Assembly (NCBI GenBank): GCA_902580225.1
Contig: CACHJU010000008.1
Location: 1 to 64,000 of the forward strand
Direction: 5' to 3'
Source: an uncultured Verrucomicrobiota bacterium
Lineage (GTDB): Bacteria; Verrucomicrobiota; Verrucomicrobiia; Opitutales; Seribacteraceae
Length of the DNA stretch: 64,000 nucleotides
The notes beneath the pieces are model-generated. The model saw only the letters and a list, made by a program, of their open reading frames with translations, was not told the origin of the DNA and did not search any database. A program made the position numbers and the translations under genes. Positions 35,361 to 43,711 of the stretch are shown one piece after another; the first letter of the stretch is position 1, and the number at the start of each line of letters is the position of its first letter.

Positions 35361-36899
35361 GTGAGCAAAAAAATTTTACTATGTTCATTTTGGGTTTTGA
35401 CATTGGCCTTATCTTTTTACTGGGGTTTTGTTTCCCGGGATCCGTTTGATTCGATTCAGCGAAAGGTAATTGAGGATAGTTTTAAAAGAAATATAGAGTC
35501 GATCGATTTTGAAGATTTGTTGGAGAAATTAGAACATGGTACAACTAATGAAGAAGTAGAATTGGCTACTGGAGAAGTTGGGGATCAACCGATTGAATTG
35601 AATTTCCAGCATTTAGATTTGGAGGAGATAGGGGAGGGAATATTGACAGGTGAGCGAATTCGCGAGGTGTTATCTCCTGCTCTTATCAGCACTGATTTAG
35701 TTGGAAGGAATGCGGTAATTGCAGACATGTTAGCTCGTTTGACGGCCGAAAATGCCGAAGATGCACTTAAGGTTTTTGAGAACACTCCCTCTTCCTATCA
35801 TACGGATAATAATTTTCGTTTATTTTTACACGCTTGGGCAAAAGTGGATGGAGCGAAAGCCCTCGATTATATAATGAATAATCCTACTGCTCATAAGGTC
35901 GAGGGAGGACATATTTGGGCGATGTCTGGTTGGACAGCATCTGATCCGCAGTCTGCCTATGATTTTGTGATGTCCAGAGATAAGGTTGATTATGGGCTAT
36001 ACCATGGTCTAGTCCGCGGATGGGGACGGGTTGACTTGGATGGAGCAGAGCAGTTTGTCTCCTCACTTAAAGATAAAAAATTAAAAAGTCGTTTGGCCAA
36101 TGTGGTGAGTGAGAATTATATTGAACAATACGGAATTAAGGGGGCGATGGATTGGGCTTCATCGGATTTGCCCGGACGAGATAAAAGTTTTTCTGAGGCC
36201 GCATTTAAGTCTGTTGTTGGGCGATCCATTTCGCAAAGTTCTCATTATGTCGCGGAATGGATTAGTAAAAACCCTAATAGTAAATTTATTGAATCCTGGA
36301 TGTTTGAACGAACGGCCGGAAAATTAGCCCAACATAACCCTGGCCTAGCGGCCAGTTGGCTTGAGGCACACTTGGAGAATAAAAAAGTAAATTCCGGAGT
36401 TCTTGGACGAGTCGTTTCCGAGTGGGTGGGTCGAGACCCCTCTTCTGCTGCCACTTATGTAAATAGTTTAAAGGGAACCAGGGTATATAATAAAGAATTA
36501 ACCAAAAAACTTGCAGGAAGTTGGGCAAAGAAAGACCCCTCTTCTGCATTGGCCTGGGCCAGAACTTTGGAGCCGGAATTATGGGTGTCAGCTTCGGCAA
36601 GCATCGTGGGGAATTTATCGAGGGAGGAGTTAATCCAAAATGCTGGTTGGATCAAAGATAGTCCGGTGGAGAATAGTAGTGATGGGATAAGGGCGGCTTA
36701 TGCTATGCGAATGGCGAGCCAAGATCCCCATGATGCAATTGAGCAAGCTTTATTAATGAAAGATACATTAGGTCGAGAAAAGGTTACAGTTCATATTGCC
36801 AAAAAACTCTATAAAAAGAACCCAGAAGGAATTAAACAATGGCTACCTCAAAGTGGATTAAGCCTGGCATCTCAACAACGAGTTATTCGTGGGAAATAA
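35361..36899 (+). CDS. Membrane-anchored helical-repeat protein, unknown function
   Basis: 512 residues, start GTG 35361. Residues 1-22 form a signal anchor (L-C-S-F-W-V-L-T-L-A-L-S-F-Y-W-G-F). An acidic linker (50-80) precedes about ten degenerate helical repeats of 30-35 residues with a W-x-x-x-D-P-x-x-A-x-x-(W/Y) signature, e.g. M-S-G-W-T-A-S-D-P-Q-S-A-Y-D, E-W-V-G-R-D-P-S-S-A-A-T-Y and S-W-A-K-K-D-P-S-S-A-L-A-W. Such alpha-solenoids scaffold protein contacts and are expanded in Verrucomicrobia. It ends 11 bp before the converging CCA-enzyme gene. Confidence 0.75.
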   Translation: MSKKILLCSFWVLTLALSFYWGFVSRDPFDSIQRKVIEDSFKRNIESIDFEDLLEKLEHGTTNEEVELATGEVGDQPIELNFQHLDLEEIGEGILTGERIREVLSPALISTDLVGRNAVIADMLARLTAENAEDALKVFENTPSSYHTDNNFRLFLHAWAKVDGAKALDYIMNNPTAHKVEGGHIWAMSGWTASDPQSAYDFVMSRDKVDYGLYHGLVRGWGRVDLDGAEQFVSSLKDKKLKSRLANVVSENYIEQYGIKGAMDWASSDLPGRDKSFSEAAFKSVVGRSISQSSHYVAEWISKNPNSKFIESWMFERTAGKLAQHNPGLAASWLEAHLENKKVNSGVLGRVVSEWVGRDPSSAATYVNSLKGTRVYNKELTKKLAGSWAKKDPSSALAWARTLEPELWVSASASIVGNLSREELIQNAGWIKDSPVENSSDGIRAAYAMRMASQDPHDAIEQALLMKDTLGREKVTVHIAKKLYKKNPEGIKQWLPQSGLSLASQQRVIRGK

Positions 36900-36910
36900 C
36901 TCCGGTTACA

Positions 36911-38314
36911 TTATTTAGAAAATTTATTTTTTCGTTCAAGCAGATGGTCGAGATAAGCAAGTCCGCCTTCTTTTTCAGTGAATTTACCGTCGAGTTGAGC
37001 TTCGAAGCATTTTTTAAGAATAGGAGTAAATTGGGGGCTTGGGGATAAGCCTTTTTTAATTATGTGTCGACCTTGAATAATTGGTTTAGGTTCGGAATCC
37101 TTAACTTTTAATTCTTCCGCTTTTTTTAATAACCACGGCCCTTCGGGAAAATCGTCTTGTCTTGGAGGACGTCCGGCTAAGTCTGCTTCCGCGACACGAA
37201 CCAAACGGTCGATGCGTTTGACCTGATGGGCAAGTCTGCGTATGGCTCCGTCACTCGCTTTATCTTTGTAAAATGTCCGAGGAGTTAAATGCCTGCGAAC
37301 GAGCGGTATGATTTCATGATGCAAGTCGACTTGATTCGTTAAACGGGAGAGAAAGGACCGGGTGGGTTGTTCTCCCTTTGGCTCATGCATGGGCGACCGA
37401 ATTCGTCCATCCTCTGCTCTGTAGGTTGTTAATGGTTTTCCCAAATCATGGCAAAGTACCGCAAGACCCACGACCAGATCTTCCCATTCGACTCCAATGC
37501 GTCTTCTGGCAAATGCGTCCAAACAGTGCAGAGTATGGGTCCACACATCTCCTTCCGGGTGCCATTCCGTGTCCTGTTCGCACCCTACAAGATCAAGTAG
37601 TTCGGGGAAATAACTAAGCCATTTAGTATCTCTTAAAAAATTGAGACCAGCAGTTACGTTTATGCCTTTAAGGATTAATTTTTTCCATTCCTCAAAAATC
37701 CGCTCCGAGGGGAGTTCCTCAATCGAGACAGACTGGCAAAGGCGAATTGTTTCAGGACTTACCTGAAGATCGAAACGTGCTATGAACTGCATTCCCCTAA
37801 GAACCCGAAGGGGATCTTCAGAAAACGCCGGACTTACATGCCTAAGAATCTTTTTTCTTATATCATTCTGTCCGTCAAATGGGTCTACAATCTTGCCAGT
37901 CAGAGGGTTTAAGCCCAGTGCGTTCATGGTGAAATCACGTCGACTCGCAGCTTTTTCAAAAGGAAGTCCGGGGTCAACTTCAACCGAGAATCCTTTATGC
38001 CCGCTTCCATTTTTGACTTCCGTTCGGGGGAGAGCAATTTCAACGGGTAATCCTTTAAGTTTAAGAACTCCAAATGATTTTCCCACCTCTTCGGTTGGAT
38101 ACTTAGGTAGAAGGACTTGAGCAAGTTTATCCGTAGTAAATCCGCGGATCTCCATATCTAATTCACGGGGCGTTTGTCCAAAAAACAGGTCGCGAACAGA
38201 ACCACCAACTAGTAAAGAATGCCCACCTTTTTGTTCAATAATAAGGGCAATATCTTGCAACAGAATGCCTAGGTCTGCAGGTAATCGTTTTCTTAAATCA
38301 GGATATTCGCCCAT
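36911..38314 (-). CDS. CCA tRNA nucleotidyltransferase-type enzyme with HD domain
   Basis: 467 residues, ATG 38314. The nucleotidyltransferase head has L-V-G-G-S-V-R-D near 36-42, R-E-L-D-M-E-I-R-G for the catalytic acids (a conservative variant of D-x-D), the R-R-D-F-T-M-N-A-L-G motif and F-S-E-D-P-L-R-V-L-R-G. The C-terminal half has an HD phosphohydrolase domain (V-L-C-H-D-L-G-K-P). HD-containing family members add or repair the 3'-CCA of tRNA. A poly(A) polymerase role is the alternative. The gene starts one base after the isomerase gene ends, so the two are one transcript. Confidence 0.88.
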   Translation of the reverse strand: MGEYPDLRKRLPADLGILLQDIALIIEQKGGHSLLVGGSVRDLFFGQTPRELDMEIRGFTTDKLAQVLLPKYPTEEVGKSFGVLKLKGLPVEIALPRTEVKNGSGHKGFSVEVDPGLPFEKAASRRDFTMNALGLNPLTGKIVDPFDGQNDIRKKILRHVSPAFSEDPLRVLRGMQFIARFDLQVSPETIRLCQSVSIEELPSERIFEEWKKLILKGINVTAGLNFLRDTKWLSYFPELLDLVGCEQDTEWHPEGDVWTHTLHCLDAFARRRIGVEWEDLVVGLAVLCHDLGKPLTTYRAEDGRIRSPMHEPKGEQPTRSFLSRLTNQVDLHHEIIPLVRRHLTPRTFYKDKASDGAIRRLAHQVKRIDRLVRVAEADLAGRPPRQDDFPEGPWLLKKAEELKVKDSEPKPIIQGRHIIKKGLSPSPQFTPILKKCFEAQLDGKFTEKEGGLAYLDHLLERKNKFSK

Positions 38315-38315
38315 T

Positions 38316-38933
38316 TTATGGGAACAGGGTATCTTCCACTACCTGACAAAGCGTGTGATATACAGGTAGGTGTAGTTCTTGGACGCGTGGAACATCGGAA
38401 GCGGGTACCTTAATGCAAAGTTTACATATCGATGCCAAGTCTCCTCCAGATTGTCCGGTTAGCCCAATGCTTTCAAGACCCAGTGCGTTGGCTGCTTTCA
38501 CAGCATGAATGATATTGCGCGAATTTCCCGATGTGGTAATCCCGAGTAATATATCACCAGGTTTCCCAAATGCTACGACCTGTTGGGCAAAGGCGTATTC
38601 CGGAACATCGTCGTTCACAAAGGCAGTGGTAAATCCAACCATTGAGGGCAAAGACAATGCAGGCAGTGCACCATGCAAGTTTTCGGCCAGATCGGGTCCG
38701 AGTTTTTTCGCTATTTCATTGGGGAGTTTTCGTGGGCGGGAAAATCTCTTAACAAGTTCACCTGCAATATGTTCGCAGTCGGCAGCACTTCCTCCGTTTC
38801 CGCATAAAAGCAGTTGTTTACCGGAGCGAAAACAATTGAGGAGAAGTTCGCATGAAGAATGAATATCCTCCTTGCAGCTTTCAAGTTCAGGCCTTCTTTT
38901 TAATAATTTGTCAATATCTTCCACGAAAAACAC
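38316..38933 (-). CDS. gmhA: SIS-domain sedoheptulose-7-phosphate isomerase-like protein
   Basis: 205 residues from GTG 38933. The SIS fold shows L-C-G-N-G-G-S-A-A-D near 44-53, H-I-A-G-E-L-V-K-R-F, T-T-S-G-N-S-R-N near 134 and V-Q-E-L-H-L-P-V-Y-H near the end, the order found in GmhA. GmhA makes D-glycero-heptose-7-phosphate for the LPS inner core, in line with the lpt genes. The related DnaA-binding protein DiaA shares this fold, so the symbol is probable, not certain. Confidence 0.8.
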   Translation of the reverse strand: MFFVEDIDKLLKRRPELESCKEDIHSSCELLLNCFRSGKQLLLCGNGGSAADCEHIAGELVKRFSRPRKLPNEIAKKLGPDLAENLHGALPALSLPSMVGFTTAFVNDDVPEYAFAQQVVAFGKPGDILLGITTSGNSRNIIHAVKAANALGLESIGLTGQSGGDLASICKLCIKVPASDVPRVQELHLPVYHTLCQVVEDTLFP

Positions 38934-39039
38934 TTATACGAAATATAATTAAAAGTGCGAATCAATTTCATTCTATTAATGACTAAGCCTACTCTTTACT
39001 AAAGTCAGATATTTTGCCATGATATAATGTCTTTTTAAA

Positions 39040-39762
39040 ATGACCTTACTAGAACAAGATTTAACGGTGTTAAATACCAAATTGAATTCCATGAATGCGG
39101 AGGAGAGAATTTCGTGGGCATGGAGTCGCTTTGGGTCAGGCTTGGTTCTATCCACCAGTTTTGGTCTGCAAAGTGCGGTGATGTTAGACCTTGTTTTGAG
39201 AGTTAATAAGGAAATCCCAGTAGTTTTTGTGGATACAGGATATTTATTCCCAGAGACCTATCAGTATTCTTTGACCCTTCAGAAGAAGATTGATTTCCGA
39301 GTTAGAACATACTCTGCAAAAATGAGTCCCGCTTTTCAGGAAGTAAGTTTTGGTAAATTGTGGGAACAGGGTGCTGAAGAAATGAAAAAGTATAATTTCA
39401 TTAATAAAAAGGAACCGATGGAAAGGGCTTTAAAAGAATTGGGTTCGACCGCTTGGTTTTCAGGATTACGAAGGTCACAATCTGCGGAGCGTGCTCAAAG
39501 GCCTTTCATAGAAAAACAGGGTGAAATTTATAAAATTTATCCGATTCTTGATTGGGATGATCGAAAGACTTATCAATATCTGCCAAGAAATAATCTGCCT
39601 TATCACCCGTTAGAGGGAATGGGATATGATTCGTTAGGAGATTTTCACAGCACGGTAAAATATGATCCTTCCAGAGATGCTGAGGATTCAAGGCATGGTG
39701 GTCATGGTCGTGAATGTGGTTTGCATTTGGATTTACCTGAGGGTCTTGACTTTTCGGTTTAA
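39040..39762 (+). CDS. cysH: Phosphoadenylyl-sulfate (PAPS) reductase
   Basis: 240 residues, ATG 39040. Seen: [12 protein letters not shown]-loop near 39-48, [21 protein letters not shown] and the catalytic E-C-G-L-H near residue 226. The paired cysteines that bind the iron-sulfur cluster in APS reductases are absent, so the PAPS-specific thioredoxin-dependent type is expected. It reduces PAPS to sulfite for cysteine synthesis. prfB follows 20 bp downstream. Confidence 0.92.
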   Translation: MTLLEQDLTVLNTKLNSMNAEERISWAWSRFGSGLVLSTSFGLQSAVMLDLVLRVNKEIPVVFVDTGYLFPETYQYSLTLQKKIDFRVRTYSAKMSPAFQEVSFGKLWEQGAEEMKKYNFINKKEPMERALKELGSTAWFSGLRRSQSAERAQRPFIEKQGEIYKIYPILDWDDRKTYQYLPRNNLPYHPLEGMGYDSLGDFHSTVKYDPSRDAEDSRHGGHGRECGLHLDLPEGLDFSV

Positions 39763-39782
39763 TTCACCCCAATAGCTTACTT

Positions 39783-40922
39783 ATGATTTTGCCTGAAGAT
39801 AAAAACCGTTTGCAAGAATTGATTAAAAAAACCGTGCATCTGTGGAAATTTCTTGATTGTGATGAGAAGAAGAAGACCATACTTGATCTTGAAAATACTA
39901 TGTCTTCACCTTCATTTTGGGATAAACAGACAGAGGCAAAGCGTGTCAGTTCCGAGGCCAATCGACTTAAGCAGACGGTAGAAAAAATTGAGTCATTCCG
40001 TACGCAGGTTGATGATTTAGAAGCCCTTGCTGAATTGTGTGATGAAGATGAAAACGATCAGGAAATCGAAAATGAGTTTATATGTACATTGGAAAAATTA
40101 CTAGGAGATGTCGAAGATTTAGAAGTCGCGAGTTTTTTGGGTGAACCTTTTGATGACAGACCTGCGCTATTAAGCATACATGCAGGTGCTGGAGGAACAG
40201 AATCTTGTGATTGGGCAGATATGTTGATGAGAATGTATATGCGATGGGCAGAAAGAAGAGGGTTTAAGGTTGAATTGCAAGACCTTCAGCCTGGAGAAGA
40301 GGCAGGAGTTAGCAGATGCTCTATTCGAATGGAAGGTTTACATGCTTACGGCTACTCAAAGGCTGAACGGGGAGTCCATCGATTGGTTCGAATTAGTCCT
40401 TTTGATTCGAATAAAAGAAGGCACACATCCTTTTGTTCAGTTGATGTGATTGCTGAAGTGGAGGATGATGACTTGGATATGGATATTCCTGATGACGATC
40501 TTCGTATAGATACATATCGTTCAAGCGGAAAAGGGGGGCAGCATGTGAATAAGACAGACTCAGCTGTTCGATTGACTCACCTTCCAACAAATATCGTAGT
40601 GCAATGTCAAAATGAACGATCCCAATTGAAGAATAAACAAACCGCGATGCGGGTTCTTAAGTCTCGAATCTATGAAAAAGAACAGGATGAAAAAAGGGCG
40701 GAGATGGAAAAGTTTTATGGTGATAAAGGAGAGATGGGCTGGGGGAATCAGATTCGAAGTTATGTTTTTCAACCTTATCAAATGGTCAAAGATTTACGAA
40801 CAGGTGTGGAAACCTCAGGTGTGCAGGCTGTAATGGACGGTGAATTGGATGCTTTTGTAAATGGGTGGTTGCGTGCAGGTTGCCCCAGGCAGAGGAACAA
40901 GGAAATCCAGATCGAGGATTAA
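39783..40922 (+). CDS. prfB: Peptide chain release factor 2
   Basis: 379 residues, ATG 39783, continuous throughout. The tripeptide S-P-F near 204 identifies RF2 (UGA/UAA), and G-G-Q at 252-254 ([11 protein letters not shown]) is the peptidyl-hydrolysis motif. Many bacteria regulate prfB with a CUU-UGA-C +1 frameshift near codon 25. Here that position reads CTT-GAT-TGT (39852-39860) in frame, so the autoregulatory frameshift is absent. Confidence 0.95.
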   Translation: MILPEDKNRLQELIKKTVHLWKFLDCDEKKKTILDLENTMSSPSFWDKQTEAKRVSSEANRLKQTVEKIESFRTQVDDLEALAELCDEDENDQEIENEFICTLEKLLGDVEDLEVASFLGEPFDDRPALLSIHAGAGGTESCDWADMLMRMYMRWAERRGFKVELQDLQPGEEAGVSRCSIRMEGLHAYGYSKAERGVHRLVRISPFDSNKRRHTSFCSVDVIAEVEDDDLDMDIPDDDLRIDTYRSSGKGGQHVNKTDSAVRLTHLPTNIVVQCQNERSQLKNKQTAMRVLKSRIYEKEQDEKRAEMEKFYGDKGEMGWGNQIRSYVFQPYQMVKDLRTGVETSGVQAVMDGELDAFVNGWLRAGCPRQRNKEIQIED

Positions 40923-40932
40923 TTAAAGCTTA

Positions 40933-42297
40933 ATGGATGTGAGCCTAACGGCTAAAAGTATTGCGGAGCATAAAAAGTCTCCTTTGTTTGCAGATAAGAG
41001 CTGGGTCTGGTCACCGAATTCTTGGGAATTGACTGATTCAATCTCGTCTTTGATTCTCGATTTAGGAAATGCCGCATTTTCTTTTTATAAGGGGATCGAT
41101 TTGCTATATCGAAAATCTTATTCCAATCAGTCGATTCTAAGGAATCAGGAATTGTGCGTCCCATGGGTTGCTGAATATTACGATGCCGGAAAGCCTCCTT
41201 GGTTAATTGATCATGCCCGTTCTAATATTGCTCGTACATGCATGCCCGCAGTTTTACGACCAGATTTACTCCCTGTTTCCAATGGACTTGCCTTAACTGA
41301 ATGGGACTCTGTTCCTGGAGGGATTGGTTTAACTGCTCAATTAGAATTTCTTTATGGATTCGGGAAGGATATTGGAATGGTGAAGGAATTTGGTCGGGCA
41401 TTGAATGATGCGGCTAATACAGCCCAGGGAGAAAAAGCAAATATGGCCATTGTGGTGAGTGAGGAGGCTGCGACCTACAGACCAGAAATGGAATGGTTGG
41501 CGGAAGAGTTGAGCAAACTTTCTTATTCTATTACTGTTTGTTCTCCTGAAGACTTAAAAGTTTCTAATCAGGAACTACTTTTCCGAGGAAAAAGAATTCA
41601 TCTCGTTTATCGGTTTTGGGAGTTGTTTGATTTTGAAAATATACCGGTCATGCAAGAACTTACTAAGTTAGTGGATTCTGAGAAATTAGTTGTGACTCCA
41701 CCCATGATTCATACCCATGAGGAAAAATTGTCCCTAGCTCTTTTTCATCACCATCGCCTGCAGGGATTCTGGAAGGAAATTTTGACCAAAGCAGAATTTA
41801 AGATTTTAAAAGCGATGATTCCTTTAAGCTGGATTGTTGATCCTGCAGAAATTCCAGCGGGCGCATATTTGGATGGACCTTTGGCACGAGATAATAGATT
41901 AACCTGCTGGATGGACTTAGCGAAGGCTTCTAAAAAGGAACGTTCTCTTGTATTAAAAGCAAGCGGTTTTCATGAAACTGCATGGGGTGCAAAAAGTGTC
42001 GTTCTTGGAAATGATGTCTCAGCAGACGAGTGGAGTATTGCCTTGCAGTCTGCACTTCGTTCTTTTCCAAACCCCGTTTCGATTATTCAGGAGTTCCGTA
42101 AACCTGTTCGTTTGGAGCATCCCGTTTTTGCCTCATCAGGTGAGATTAAAATAATGAAGGGTAGGATTCGATTATCTCCTTACTATTTTATTTATGAAGG
42201 TCGTGCCAATTGGTCAGGAACCTTGACCACCTTCTGCCCGATTGATAAAAAAATTATACACGGTATGAAAGATGGGGCTTTGATGCCCGCCAGATAA
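40933..42297 (+). CDS. ATP-grasp-like protein of unknown substrate
   Basis: 454 residues, ATG 40933, 10 bp after prfB. Signs of an ATP-grasp fold: W-D-S-V-P-G-G-I-G-L near 120, a Y-R-F-W-E-L-F-D segment near 230, P-P-M-I-H-T-H-E-E-K-L-S-L-A-L near 255, L-V-L-K-A-S-G-F-H-E-T-A-W-G-A-K-S-V near 341 (similar to the nucleotide-lysine and glycine-rich loop), and I-I-Q-E-F before the end. The order resembles permuted ATP-grasp ligases of the glutathionylspermidine-synthase type. Such enzymes join a carboxylate to an amine or thiol. Substrate unknown; no signal peptide, so cytoplasmic. Confidence 0.6.
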   Translation: MDVSLTAKSIAEHKKSPLFADKSWVWSPNSWELTDSISSLILDLGNAAFSFYKGIDLLYRKSYSNQSILRNQELCVPWVAEYYDAGKPPWLIDHARSNIARTCMPAVLRPDLLPVSNGLALTEWDSVPGGIGLTAQLEFLYGFGKDIGMVKEFGRALNDAANTAQGEKANMAIVVSEEAATYRPEMEWLAEELSKLSYSITVCSPEDLKVSNQELLFRGKRIHLVYRFWELFDFENIPVMQELTKLVDSEKLVVTPPMIHTHEEKLSLALFHHHRLQGFWKEILTKAEFKILKAMIPLSWIVDPAEIPAGAYLDGPLARDNRLTCWMDLAKASKKERSLVLKASGFHETAWGAKSVVLGNDVSADEWSIALQSALRSFPNPVSIIQEFRKPVRLEHPVFASSGEIKIMKGRIRLSPYYFIYEGRANWSGTLTTFCPIDKKIIHGMKDGALMPAR

Positions 42298-42300
42298 AAA

Positions 42301-43710
42301 TTATTTCTGTACTGCTTTAGGTGTTTTCCAACTCGGGTGGGGGGTATGAGCTTCCTCCATGTAGGAGATTAATCTTTGTGCCAATGCTGGATGCTCGGAC
42401 GCGAGATTTTGATCCTCATGAATATCAATGGATAAGTCATAAAGTTCGATTGTAGAATCATCCATCGCTGAGCGGATAAGTTTCCATTCATTCATAACCA
42501 CAGCCTGACGAAAAGTACGTTCATAGAATTCCCAGTAAAGATACTTATGTTTTATTTGTTTATTTGAATCTCCTTTAAGGGTTGGTAGAAATGATATACT
42601 ATCTAAATTTTGGGGTTTTGAGATGGCTGCTATTTCACAAGCGGTAGCCATCAGGTCCCCAAAGTAAAAGGGTTGTTCAGATACTGAGTTCTTGGTCACG
42701 GTGTTTGGCCACCAAGCAATTGTGGGCACACGTATACCCCCTTCAGTAAGCGTTCTTTTCATTCCCCTTAATGGACCAGCTGGGTTGAAGCGTTCGGGGT
42801 TATGCTTTGCTTCATTGTGAGGACCATTATCCGAAGTAAAGATGACTAATGTGTTGTCGGCAATGTTGAGCTTTTTCAGCAAATTCAGAATATGTCCGAC
42901 ATCTTTGTCCATCCGAGTAATCATTGCGGCTTGTCCTTTGTCCTGTTTGGGCCAGTCCAATTTTTCGTATATTCCATAATCAGGGACTTCCGCACCATCT
43001 CCAAACATTCGACTACCTTCATTATTTGCGTGAGGAATCGTAAGGGAGAGGTACAGAAAAAATGGATCATTTTTGTTTTTTTTTATCCAAGTGAGAGCTT
43101 CCTGTGCAAAAAGATCATGGGAATATTCAAAACGCTTGGTAGCGGCCCCACCAATAAAGCCAGCCCTAGACTCGGTTGATACTGGTTTTACGATATTTGA
43201 CAATTTGTGCTTTTTTCGATTACGCCAAAGGAATTCGGGGTAGAAGTTATGGGCATGTACTTGGTTGAGGTACCCGTAGAAATAGTCGAAACCCTGCTTC
43301 ATGGGATGACCCGGTTGATTCATTTCACCAAGTCCCCATTTCCCGATCAATGCAGTGCTATATCCTGCCTCCTTCAGTTTTTCTGCAACTGTAATATCTT
43401 CATCACGCAGGCTTTGACGCATCATATCTCCGCCTGCGTTTCCACGGACATGGGTATGCCCCATGTGCTGGCCGGTCATCAAGACGCTTCTCGAAGGTGC
43501 ACAAACGGTGGAGCCGGAATAAAAACGAGTGAATTTCATACCATCCTTGGCCATACGGTCGAGCTCCGGAGTTTTGATAAGTTTTTGTCCGAAACATCCA
43601 AGGTCACCGTAGCCCAGATCGTCGGCCATAATGAATATGATATTAGACTTTGCGTACGCAAAAGTGGAGGCGAACAGCGAGAGTAGTAAAATCAATTTTA
43701 GATTAATCAT
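42301..43710 (-). CDS. Exported sulfatase, family S1
   Basis: 469 residues, ATG 43710, signal peptide 1-20. The start of the mature protein, N-I-I-F-I-M-A-D-D-L-G-Y-G-D-L-G, supplies calcium ligands, and C-A-P-S-R at 70-74 is the formylglycine-generating motif (Cys70 to formylglycine). T-S-D-N-G-P-H near 294 and a C-terminal Y-D-L-S-I-D-I-H-E-D-Q-N region complete an arylsulfatase-type fold. It removes sulfate esters from polysaccharides in the periplasm or outside. It begins one base after the end of the other sulfatase, in the operon led by the esterase. It faces the ATP-grasp gene convergently with a 3-bp gap. Confidence 0.93.
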   Translation of the reverse strand: MINLKLILLLSLFASTFAYAKSNIIFIMADDLGYGDLGCFGQKLIKTPELDRMAKDGMKFTRFYSGSTVCAPSRSVLMTGQHMGHTHVRGNAGGDMMRQSLRDEDITVAEKLKEAGYSTALIGKWGLGEMNQPGHPMKQGFDYFYGYLNQVHAHNFYPEFLWRNRKKHKLSNIVKPVSTESRAGFIGGAATKRFEYSHDLFAQEALTWIKKNKNDPFFLYLSLTIPHANNEGSRMFGDGAEVPDYGIYEKLDWPKQDKGQAAMITRMDKDVGHILNLLKKLNIADNTLVIFTSDNGPHNEAKHNPERFNPAGPLRGMKRTLTEGGIRVPTIAWWPNTVTKNSVSEQPFYFGDLMATACEIAAISKPQNLDSISFLPTLKGDSNKQIKHKYLYWEFYERTFRQAVVMNEWKLIRSAMDDSTIELYDLSIDIHEDQNLASEHPALAQRLISYMEEAHTPHPSWKTPKAVQK

Positions 43711-43711
43711 A

